Origin: Planctomycetales bacterium
GTDB taxonomy: Bacteria; Planctomycetota; Planctomycetia; Planctomycetales; Planctomycetaceae
Assembly (NCBI GenBank): GCA_020050375.1
Contig: JAGVKR010000251.1
Span: forward strand, 1-5,533
DNA length: 5,533 nucleotides
Direction of reading: 5' to 3'
Shown here piece after piece: positions 1 through 5,167 of the stretch. Within the stretch, counting starts at the first letter, position 1, and each line of letters starts with the position of its first letter. The translations under genes and the position numbers were made by a program. The notes under the pieces were generated by a model, which saw only the letters and a program-made list of their open reading frames with translations, was not told where the DNA came from and did no database searches.

Positions 1-278
1 ATGTTCCAGTTGTTCGAGACGTGCGTCCGAAGCAATCCGCGATCGTCGACATAGTCCCATTGAAAGCAGACTTCGTCGCGTTGCTTGGGGGTGAGCGTGT
101 CGTAAAGCTTCTTGACCAGCGACTCGGGTTTGGCCTTGCTCGAATCCTCGGCTCGCAGTCGGGGCGCGAAGGGCGTTGCGGCCGTCAATGCCGCTGTTGC
201 GCCAACCACCCGCACGAATTCGCGCCGCGTCACCGCATATCCCGTGCCTTCGCAATCCGAACAAGAGTGCTTTGTCAT
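1..278 (-). CDS. Tat-exported DUF3500-like protein, N-terminal part
   Basis: Open reading frame of 92 codons that starts at ATG 278-276 and leaves the window at its left edge without a stop. AGGAG lies 8 bases upstream. Residues 17-23 read TRREFVR, a twin-arginine motif. An Ala-rich hydrophobic stretch follows (about 24-38), with a likely cleavage region near APRLRA/E (38-44), so the protein should be exported folded by the Tat system. The mature start, including LYDTLTPKQRDEVCFQWDY (58-76) and GLLRTHVSNNW (81-91), resembles from memory the start of planctomycete DUF3500 proteins, whose role is not established. Ahead of the Tat motif lies CSDCEGTG (6-13), a CxxCxGxG pattern like half a DnaJ zinc site. 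The gene is downstream of ispH on the same strand, but about 180 bases separate them, so co-transcription is uncertain. The export signal is seen directly; the family call rests on recognition of a short segment. Confidence 0.65.
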   Translation of the reverse strand, partial: MTKHSCSDCEGTGYAVTRREFVRVVGATAALTAATPFAPRLRAEDSSKAKPESLVKKLYDTLTPKQRDEVCFQWDYVDDRGLLRTHVSNNWN

Positions 279-375
279 CGTCTCGACTCCTGATTGTTGC
301 GTGTCGTGATCGACGGCGGACCGTCAACGCCGGTCAGTATGACAAGGCCCCTGACGATTTGCCAGCCAGAAATTT

Positions 376-400
376 TCCATTCGTTTGCGCGACGAATGGA
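376..400. repeat. inverted repeat between ispH and the DUF3500-like gene
   Basis: A perfect 9-base stem, TCCATTCGT (376-384) against ACGAATGGA (392-400), encloses a 7-base loop. On the minus strand it is followed by AAAATTTC rather than a run of T, so it is not a normal intrinsic terminator. It could be a weak terminator for ispH, an mRNA-processing or stability hairpin, or a binding site upstream of the DUF3500-like gene. The rest of the gap (279-455) shows no convincing promoter. Confidence 0.4.
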
Positions 401-455
401 GCGTGATGCGCTGGCCTGCGATCCTGCAAGCGGGCTGCCGAGTCGTCGACTTTTT

Positions 456-1292
456 TCAAAGACGCACGAGCGCCGCGCGCACCTCGTCGATCGTTTCGTC
501 CAGCGTCGAAGTCCCGGCGGTAAGCCCCACGGTTTGACAACCGCGAAACCACGCCGGGTCAAGGTCGGCCGCCGTTTGCACGTGCCATACAGGCTTCTCT
601 GCTGCGGCGCAGAGCGCCGCCAGAGCCCGCGTGTTGTTTGAGTTTCTGCCACCGACCACGACCACTCCGTCGACTTGCGGTAAAAGCTTTCGCATCGCCT
701 CCTGCCGGTCGCGCGTCGGCTGACAGATTGTGTCGACAAACTCGATGTCCGCTTCGGGATTGGCGGATCGAATCGCAGCGTGAATCTCGGCCGCGAACTG
801 CGGCGAAGTCGTCGACTGGCAGATGATTCCAAGTCGATCTTCGTGATAGTGTCGGACGGCTTGCGGGCGGTCGATCACCTCGACGCTCGGCAGGTCTTCA
901 ATGAGGCCCTGAACTTCGACATGACCAGGACGGCCGATGATCAGCACGTGCCGGCCGTCGTCGGCCAGCGCCTGGGCCTCGCGATGGACCCGCCGAACGA
1001 GCGGGCAGGTCGTGTCGATCAGCCTGAGTCCAGCCGACTCGAGTCGCGTCCGCTCGCGATCGCTGATTCCGTGAGCCGTGATCATGACGCGCGGCGTGAC
1101 CGGCAGAGCCTGTCGCGCGTCCTCGGAAACACTATGGAATCCGCGGGCCTCCAGGCGTTCCAGCACCTGTTCATTGTGAACCAGCTCGCCGTGAATCGTC
1201 ACCGAACCGGGATCGCGCGTCTGCTCGGCCAGTGCGAGGGCCTCACGAACGCCAAAACAAAAGCCAAGCGCTTCGGCGAGAATGACTTGCAT
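456..1292 (-). CDS. ispH: 4-hydroxy-3-methylbut-2-enyl diphosphate reductase IspH (LytB)
   Basis: Cytosolic [4Fe-4S] enzyme for the last MEP-pathway step, reducing HMBPP to IPP and DMAPP. The product is 278 residues, a little shorter than the E. coli enzyme. The three cluster cysteines are present: Cys12 in GFCFGV, Cys96 in DTTCPLV and Cys190 in DTICQPT. Substrate-pocket residues are also in place: His39 (ELVHNEQV), His74 (TAHGIS), His124 and Glu126 (GHVEV), the QSTTS segment at 159-163, and GGRNSNNT (214-221). Near the C-terminus GLTAGTSTLDETIDEV (256-271) replaces the E. coli AGASAPD version but keeps the serine. The ATG at 1292-1290 is chosen because GAGGAG sits 6 bases upstream and the protein then begins directly with MQVILAEALGFCFGV. 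An in-frame ATG at 1421 would add 43 residues unlike the family. It lies 192 bases downstream of the regulator gene and may have its own promoter, though none is obvious. Nothing suggests it is defective. Confidence 0.97.
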   Translation of the reverse strand: MQVILAEALGFCFGVREALALAEQTRDPGSVTIHGELVHNEQVLERLEARGFHSVSEDARQALPVTPRVMITAHGISDRERTRLESAGLRLIDTTCPLVRRVHREAQALADDGRHVLIIGRPGHVEVQGLIEDLPSVEVIDRPQAVRHYHEDRLGIICQSTTSPQFAAEIHAAIRSANPEADIEFVDTICQPTRDRQEAMRKLLPQVDGVVVVGGRNSNNTRALAALCAAAEKPVWHVQTAADLDPAWFRGCQTVGLTAGTSTLDETIDEVRAALVRL

Positions 1293-1298
1293 GGCGGG

Positions 1299-1304
1299 CT
1301 CCTC
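1299..1304 (-). promoter_or_regulatory. ribosome binding site of ispH
   Basis: GAGGAG on the minus strand, 6 bases before the ATG at 1292. It decides between this start and the in-frame ATG 129 bases further upstream, which would add an uncharacteristic N-terminus. Confidence 0.8.
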
Positions 1305-1394
1305 AAAAAGAAGGCGGATGGAGGCCTGATACGGTTCACAGTCGCGTGTCGACTTCCATTCGGCAATAACTTGGCGTTGCAAAGTACAGATTCG

Positions 1395-1438
1395 AAAAAA
1401 AATTGTCGCGGAGACGGACATGGCACGCGCGCCTGTCC
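1395..1438 (-). terminator. possible weak terminator of the membrane-protein/regulator operon
   Basis: Read on the minus strand, GGACAGGC pairs with GCC-A-TGTCC (1416-1438; 8 pairs with one bulged base and a 6-base loop). A run of eight T follows at 1402-1395. Thirteen bases separate the stem from the T run, which is too far for a textbook intrinsic terminator. It lies about 47 bases past the regulator stop codon, where a terminator would be expected. The T8 run could instead be part of an ispH promoter region, but I could not match a good -35/-10 pair there. Confidence 0.3.
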
Positions 1439-1484
1439 ACCCCGATGCGTGAAACGAGCGTCTTGCGCGTGCAATGTTCGCACT

Positions 1485-1883
1485 TCATGCCGGCGACCAG
1501 CCTTTCAGCAGCGCGGGGGAAGCGGTCTTGTTGGCCCGCGCGGCATCGGCGGCGTCGGCAATCACCTGCTCAAGGGTATTCAGGTACTCAAGAAATCGTG
1601 CGCGGCCGGTGGGCGTGATGCGACACAACGTCTGCGGACGGTTGCGATTGAACCCTTTCCACACTTCCACCAGGTGCGACTCCTGCAAGACCTTGAGATG
1701 CCGGCTCAGGTTGCCGTCGGTCAGCGCGCACAGTTCCTTGAGATCATTGAACAACAGGCCGTCGTTGTGCGCTACGAGCGAGGTGAGAATCCCCAACCGC
1801 GCCTTCTCGTGCATCACGCGCTCGAGCCCATCGTAGGCAAATCGGCCCGTGTTGTCGGGTGCGGGACGCTTAGGCGTCGGCAT
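1485..1883 (-). CDS. winged-helix transcriptional regulator (MarR/ArsR-like, HTH_34 type)
   Basis: A 132-residue DNA-binding protein. Residues 18-46 (DGLERVMHEKARLGILTSL...) form the first helices. LLFNDLKELCALTDGNLSRHLKVLQESHLV (43-72) is the helix-turn-helix, with TDGNLSRHLKVL as recognition helix. The segment EVWKGFNRNRPQTLCRITPTGRARF (73-97) is the wing. A final helix (about 98-115) probably mediates dimerisation. This pattern matches small winged-helix regulators of the PF13601-like group, which usually act as homodimers; no cysteine pair or other metal-sensor site is apparent. The ATG at 1883 is chosen because GGAGGAG lies 4 bases upstream and the conserved domain then begins after a short, variable tail. 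The start lies 14 bases inside the membrane-protein gene, implying translational coupling. It probably regulates its own operon, perhaps through the palindrome at 2577-2590. That target and the effector are inferences. Confidence 0.87.
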   Translation of the reverse strand: MPTPKRPAPDNTGRFAYDGLERVMHEKARLGILTSLVAHNDGLLFNDLKELCALTDGNLSRHLKVLQESHLVEVWKGFNRNRPQTLCRITPTGRARFLEYLNTLEQVIADAADAARANKTASPALLKGWSPA

Positions 1884-2499
1884 AAGGCTCCTCCGTTGAA
1901 CGGCGTTCCAGCGTGAGATAGAGAATGATCGCGGCCAGCGATTGTCCGCCGCCGAACGTGATCGCCATGCTCCAGGGCGAGAAAGCGAATTCTCCGCGAG
2001 CAAGCGTCAGCGTGGCCAGCCCGCAAGCGAGGTAATAGAGAGCCACGCCAAACACCGGTCGCGGCAACAACCGCGACGAAGCGAACAGGCCAAGACTGAA
2101 GATCACCCCCCACAATCCCGGGAGCATCCACACCCCTTCCGGAGCGAACGACCCGAGGACGAGCGTCACCGCCCCGCCGACGATCAGACACGGCAAAAAC
2201 TGCTCGACCGCCAGAAGCATCATCCGCGTTGTCATCGGCGAGGCGCGACGATGACAACGAACGATCATCTCGCCCGCCGTGACGGCGACGCTGACGAGCG
2301 CGGCCAGAATCCAAAGCTGCAGATACCGATCAGGGTTGGCCGCCGGATCGGTCACAATCGTCGGCTGAAGAGCGGCGGCGCCAATCGCGATGGCCGCCGA
2401 CAGCGCCGCCGGAACCGAACGATACCCCCGAAATGTTTCCGACCGGGCCATCTGTTGGCGAATCTCGGAAACCTGAATCAACGCGTCTTGCAGCTCCAT
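1870..2499 (-). CDS. six-helix inner-membrane protein of unknown function
   Basis: A 209-residue protein. The N-terminus (MELQDALIQVSEIRQQMARS, 1-20) is polar, helical and probably cytoplasmic. About six hydrophobic segments follow, near residues 29-47, 60-80, 99-117, 124-143, 149-167 and 175-196. The loop RCHRRASPMTTR (81-92) is positively charged and likely cytoplasmic. The C-terminus (LERRSTEEPYADA) is polar. No catalytic motif, transporter signature or signal peptide is visible, so no function is assigned. Similar membrane proteins beside a small winged-helix regulator seem familiar from planctomycete and acidobacterial genomes, but that is memory, not a search result. The ATG at 2499 is preferred over the in-frame ATG at 2616: the extra 39 residues would have to be translated from the promoter region, and the shorter form starts with a plausible amphipathic helix. 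Its Shine-Dalgarno is weak (CCGGGG about 9 bases upstream). It is the first gene of the unit with the overlapping regulator. Confidence 0.82.
   Translation of the reverse strand: MELQDALIQVSEIRQQMARSETFRGYRSVPAALSAAIAIGAAALQPTIVTDPAANPDRYLQLWILAALVSVAVTAGEMIVRCHRRASPMTTRMMLLAVEQFLPCLIVGGAVTLVLGSFAPEGVWMLPGLWGVIFSLGLFASSRLLPRPVFGVALYYLACGLATLTLARGEFAFSPWSMAITFGGGQSLAAIILYLTLERRSTEEPYADA
1888..1894 (-). promoter_or_regulatory. ribosome binding site of the winged-helix regulator
   Basis: GGAGGAG on the minus strand, located inside the 3' end of the membrane-protein gene and 4 bases before ATG 1883. It supports this internal start over the in-frame ATG at 2003, which would bury 40 residues of non-conserved sequence within the upstream gene. 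Confidence 0.8.
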
Positions 2500-2543
2500 T
2501 GTTGAAACCCCGGAGCGAATGGACTCGAGGAACGCCGAAAACG

Positions 2544-2572
2544 ATGACACTTTACACTGCAAAGCATATGGT
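2544..2572 (+). promoter_or_regulatory. candidate sigma70-type promoter for recQ
   Basis: ATGACA (2544-2549; 5 of 6 match to the -35 consensus), a 17-base spacer, then TATGGT (2567-2572; 4 of 6 match to the -10). The expected start near 2579 would give recQ a leader of about 120 bases. It overlaps the minus-strand promoter at 2563-2591, so both cannot be occupied at once. The match is by eye and untested. Confidence 0.4.
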
Positions 2573-2591
2573 TTGGTGACGGCACCGTCAA
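2563..2591 (-). promoter_or_regulatory. candidate sigma70-type promoter for the membrane-protein/regulator operon
   Basis: On the minus strand, TTGACG (2591-2586; 5 of 6 match to the -35), a 17-base spacer and TATGCT (2568-2563; 4 of 6 match to the -10). The expected start near 2556 leaves a 5' leader of about 57 bases before ATG 2499. The -35 box falls in the palindrome at 2577-2590. Confidence 0.5.
2577..2590. promoter_or_regulatory. candidate operator palindrome in the divergent promoter region
   Basis: TGACGG-CA-CCGTCA, a perfect inverted repeat with 6-base arms and a 2-base centre. It covers five of the six bases of the minus-strand -35 box and the predicted start point of the plus-strand promoter. 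A dimeric winged-helix protein bound here would block both promoters; the regulator encoded at 1485-1883 is the natural candidate. The symmetry is seen directly; the binding is inferred. Confidence 0.45.
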
Positions 2592-2611
2592 GAGATTCTT
2601 TCGCACGCGGC

Positions 2612-2633
2612 CCCACCGGGTGCGACCGGTGGG
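2612..2633 (+). repeat. GC-rich inverted repeat in the recQ leader
   Basis: CCCACCGG (2612-2619) pairs perfectly with CCGGTGGG (2626-2633) around the loop GTGCGA. It is followed by CTTTGG, not a T run, so it is unlikely to be a terminator. If recQ is transcribed from near 2579 the hairpin lies in its 5' leader, where it could affect mRNA stability or act as a second protein-binding site. Confidence 0.5.
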
Positions 2634-2701
2634 CTTTGGAAGTTGCCTTTCCGCGGTCTCCGCTGGATTTCTCCTCTTCGGCCCGCTAGCCTGCCGGAAC
2701 C

Positions 2702-4960
2702 ATGAATCACGGGCCGACTCCCCCTGTTGTCGACGCCGAAAAGCCCGACCAACTCTTCGCTGTCATCCGGCGGCATTGGGGGTTCGACGCGCTCCGTCCG
2801 CTTCAGGAACAGGCGATGCGGGCCGTGCTCGACGGACGCGACTCGCTGCTTGTCCTTCCGACCGGCGGCGGCAAATCGCTCTGCTATCAGGCCCCGGCGG
2901 TGCTTCGCAATGAAATCACGGTCGTCATCTCGCCGCTGATTTCGTTGATGAAGGATCAGGTCGACGGCCTGCGGGCCTGCGGTGTCCCCGCCATTCAGCT
3001 CAATAGCTCGCTCTCGCCCGAAGAATTGCGGGAAGGAGAGCAGGCGGCCCTCGAGGGAGCCGTTCGGTTGGTCTTTGCTTCCCCAGAACGGATGGCAACC
3101 GCCTCGTTTCGCGCCTTGCTCACGCGGATCGGCGTTCGCACGTTTGCGATTGACGAGGCGCATTGCATCAGTCATTGGGGTCACGACTTTCGCCCCGAGT
3201 ACCGCCAACTACGAGAACTCAAGCGGCGTTTTCCGCAGGCCTCGGTTCACGCCTTCACGGCGACCGCCACCGAACCGGTCCGGGCCGACATCGCCGAACA
3301 GCTTGGGCTGCGTGATGCAGAAATCCTGGTGGGAAACTTCGACCGGCCGAATCTGACGTACCGCGTCGTTCCCCGCAACGAGCAATACGACCAGACGCTG
3401 GATGTGATCCGCCGCCATCCGGGCGAAGCGGGGATCATCTACTGTCTGCGGCGCCGCGACGTCGATCAGCTCACGCCGCTACTCAAGTCAAATGGGATCA
3501 AAGCCATCGCCTACCACGCTGGGATGAGTGCCAACGAGCGCAAAGCCGCGCATGACGTCTTTACGGCCGAGCAATGCGACGTCGTCGTGGCGACGGTGGC
3601 GTTTGGAATGGGGATCGACCGCTCGAACGTTCGCTATGTGTTGCACACCGGCATGCCCAAGTCGATCGAGCACTATCAGCAGGAGACGGGGCGCGCCGGG
3701 CGCGACGGCCTCGAAGCCGAATGCGTGCTTCTGTATTCCGGAGGAGACGTCGTCACCTGGAAGAAGCTGATGCAGAAGTCCGTCGGTGAGGCGGACGGAC
3801 CGGTCGATCCGCAGTATCTTGAATCGGCGTACCGGCACATCGCCGATATGGAGGCTTACTGCCGTCCCGTCAAATGCCGGCACCGTTCGCTGGTGGAGTA
3901 CTTCGGCCAGCAATACGAGGCCGAGAATTGCGGCGCGTGCGATTTGTGCCTGGGGGACGCCGAACCGGTTCCCGATGCACAAACGATCGCCAAGAAAATC
4001 CTGTCGTGCGTGTACCGCGTGCAGGAGAGCTTCGGCGCAGCGCACGTCGCCGGAGTGTTGCGGGGCGCGAACACGGCGGCGATTCGCGGGCGAGAACACG
4101 ACAAGCTGACGACCTACGGCCTGCTCGCGCAGCACACGCTGGCGGAGGTCCGCGATTTCATCCAGCAATTGATTGGGCAGGAGTTGCTCCTGCAGGTCGG
4201 CGACGAGTATCCGGTGTTGAAGTTGAACGCCGCCTCGTGGGACGTCATGAAAGATCGCCGGACGGCGCGGCTGCTGGCGATTCCCGTCCCGGAACGATCC
4301 CCCAAGGCGGACGCGAGCCCGAAATCGCGTGGATCGCGCGGCGCGGAAGTCTCGTGGGAAGGTGTCGATCGCGAATTGTTCGAAGCGCTCCGCAGCCTGC
4401 GGCTGGAGATGGCGTCGCAGCGCGGCGTCCCCCCCTATCTCGTCTTCAGCGACGCAACGTTGCGCGAGCTGGCTCGGGTGCGGCCGTCAGCGCTGGAAAA
4501 AATGCGGTTCATCTACGGCGTCGGCGAGGCGAAACTCCGCGACTTCGGGCAAGCGATGCTCGATACACTCGATGCGCAATGTGATTCGCGCAACCTGTCT
4601 CGCGACAATGCGAACGCCGCTCCCCCTCCGCCCCGCGATGAAACGCCCCGCAAACTGAGCGGTGGGGCCATTGTTGCGGCCGAGTTGTTTCGGAAAGGGG
4701 CCTCGATCGACGAGGTGATGCAAAACTTGAAGCGCGCGCGGAGCACGACCTGCGAGTACCTGTCCGACTACATCCGCGTCGCGCAACCGGCGTCGATCGC
4801 GCGCTGGGTTCCCGATGAAGTTTATCACCAGGTTGCTGCGGCCGCGGATCGAGTCGGCGCGAGCGCCTTGAAGCCGATCTTCGTCGAGCTCAACGAAGCT
4901 GTGCCGTATGACGTGATCCGCCTTGTCGTGACACATCTGGTCGCAACTGAGAAGAATTGA
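2702..4960 (+). CDS. recQ: ATP-dependent DNA helicase RecQ
   Basis: A 3'-to-5' superfamily 2 DNA helicase of 752 residues acting in recombination and replication-fork repair. All helicase motifs are present: motif 0 (GFDALRPLQEQAM, 27-39), Walker A PTGGGKS (53-59, Lys58), Ia (VVISPLISLMKDQ, 74-86), DEAH (151-154) with an intact aromatic-rich loop (CISHWGHDFRPEY), III (AFTATAT, 184-190), IV (GIIYCL, 244-249), V (VVVATVAFGMGIDRSNV, 294-310) and VI (QQETGRAGRDG, 326-336). Zinc-binding cysteines are Cys392, 410, 413 and 416, followed by the RQC winged helix (about 420-525). A Pro/Ser/Lys/Arg-rich linker (529-550) precedes the HRDC domain (about 553-624). After a second linker with PPPP (641-644), residues 652-750 resemble the HTH_40 domain at the end of some RecQ proteins. 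E. coli RecQ (about 609 residues) lacks this last part. The ATG at 2702 has only a weak GGA upstream, but no better in-frame start is seen. It appears monocistronic, with its own terminator. Confidence 0.97.
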   Translation: MNHGPTPPVVDAEKPDQLFAVIRRHWGFDALRPLQEQAMRAVLDGRDSLLVLPTGGGKSLCYQAPAVLRNEITVVISPLISLMKDQVDGLRACGVPAIQLNSSLSPEELREGEQAALEGAVRLVFASPERMATASFRALLTRIGVRTFAIDEAHCISHWGHDFRPEYRQLRELKRRFPQASVHAFTATATEPVRADIAEQLGLRDAEILVGNFDRPNLTYRVVPRNEQYDQTLDVIRRHPGEAGIIYCLRRRDVDQLTPLLKSNGIKAIAYHAGMSANERKAAHDVFTAEQCDVVVATVAFGMGIDRSNVRYVLHTGMPKSIEHYQQETGRAGRDGLEAECVLLYSGGDVVTWKKLMQKSVGEADGPVDPQYLESAYRHIADMEAYCRPVKCRHRSLVEYFGQQYEAENCGACDLCLGDAEPVPDAQTIAKKILSCVYRVQESFGAAHVAGVLRGANTAAIRGREHDKLTTYGLLAQHTLAEVRDFIQQLIGQELLLQVGDEYPVLKLNAASWDVMKDRRTARLLAIPVPERSPKADASPKSRGSRGAEVSWEGVDRELFEALRSLRLEMASQRGVPPYLVFSDATLRELARVRPSALEKMRFIYGVGEAKLRDFGQAMLDTLDAQCDSRNLSRDNANAAPPPPRDETPRKLSGGAIVAAELFRKGASIDEVMQNLKRARSTTCEYLSDYIRVAQPASIARWVPDEVYHQVAAAADRVGASALKPIFVELNEAVPYDVIRLVVTHLVATEKN

Positions 4961-4985
4961 CGGAAATGTTAAGATTGACGGAAAT
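4956..4985. repeat. 12-base direct repeat across the recQ stop codon
   Basis: ATTGACGGAAAT occurs at 4956-4967 and again at 4974-4985, an 18-base period with six bases (GTTAAG) between copies. The recQ stop TGA (4958-4960) is inside the first copy. The second copy ends 7 bases before the terminator stem. It may be a small tandem duplication or a protein-binding pair. Confidence 0.7.
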
Positions 4986-4992
4986 CCGGTCC

Positions 4993-5015
4993 AACCGCCG
5001 AACGGGCGGTTTTTT
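4993..5015 (+). terminator. intrinsic terminator of recQ
   Basis: AACCGCC (4993-4999) pairs with GGCGGTT (5005-5011) around the loop GAACG. The run of six T at 5010-5015 overlaps the end of the stem. It begins 33 bases past the recQ stop codon. This is a canonical Rho-independent terminator and separates recQ from the citrate synthase gene. Confidence 0.88.
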
Positions 5016-5017
5016 GG

Positions 5018-5046
5018 TAGCGAAGCGGCGAGTGAGTTGTTCTAAT
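5018..5046 (+). promoter_or_regulatory. candidate extended -10 promoter for citrate synthase
   Basis: TCTAAT (5041-5046; 5 of 6 match to the -10) is preceded by TG plus one base (5038-5040), the extended -10 pattern. The hexamer 17 bases upstream (TAGCGA, 5018-5023) is a poor -35, as is common for extended -10 promoters. It starts just after the recQ terminator. Transcription would begin near 5053, giving a leader of about 115 bases. Confidence 0.45.
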
Positions 5047-5052
5047 GTGCCG

Positions 5053-5167
5053 GTCATCCGCCTGCCTTGGTCCGTCTCAGGACGGCGCGGCCTTGGCAAG
5101 CTACGTCGTGACACGACGAGGGAAAGGCCCACACGGACTGTGGGCCTTTTCGTTTGGGATCCATATC
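5053..5167 (+). promoter_or_regulatory. structured 5' leader of citrate synthase, possible attenuator
   Basis: Three hairpins can form in order. CCGTC/GACGG (5072-5085) has a TCAG tetraloop. CGTCGTG-A-CACGACG (5104-5118) is an odd-centred palindrome and could also be a DNA operator. The third is the strong terminator-like stem at 5123-5149. GGCCTT at 5089-5094 is complementary to AAGGCC at 5124-5129, the left arm of the third stem, so an alternative pairing could prevent it from forming. GGGA (5156-5159) lies 8 bases before the ATG as a weak ribosome binding site. I recognise no known riboswitch family. Attenuation is inferred from the layout alone. Confidence 0.4.
5123..5150 (+). terminator. 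terminator-like hairpin just upstream of citrate synthase
   Basis: AAAGGCCCACA (5123-5133) pairs perfectly with TGTGGGCCTTT (5139-5149), 11 pairs with the loop CGGAC, ending in TTTT-CG-TTT. The structure is certain on base pairing, but its T run is interrupted. It ends 18 bases before the citrate synthase ATG, so it would cut off any transcript entering from the left, including one from the candidate promoter at 5018-5046. It could be a backup terminator for recQ, the 3' end of a roughly 100-base RNA, or a regulated attenuator. Confidence 0.65.

Noticed and set aside
439..456. GTCGTCGAC palindrome followed by six T, looking like a terminator next to ispH
   Set aside because: The T run follows the palindrome on the plus strand, whereas ispH is transcribed on the minus strand; the stem is only a few pairs, and the same AGTCGTCGACT word occurs inside ispH at 807-817.
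1293..1421. N-terminal extension of IspH from an upstream ATG at 1421
   Set aside because: The 43 extra residues do not resemble IspH, the T8 run and hairpin lie at or next to their start, and the ATG at 1292 has a good GAGGAG site.
780..1916. 378-codon plus-strand open frame
   Set aside because: It lies antisense to ispH and the regulator gene, has no recognisable domain, and is explained by the GC-rich codon bias of the true genes.
1884..2003. Longer form of the winged-helix regulator starting at 2003
   Set aside because: The extra residues overlap the membrane-protein gene in another frame and are Arg/Ser-rich shadow sequence; GGAGGAG supports the start at 1883.
2500..2616. Longer form of the membrane protein starting at 2616
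   Set aside because: This stretch contains the divergent promoter signals and a palindrome, and the added residues show no domain-like pattern.
3488..4168. 226-codon minus-strand open frame inside recQ
   Set aside because: It is antisense to the helicase and zinc-binding coding sequence, has no family pattern and is a typical shadow frame.
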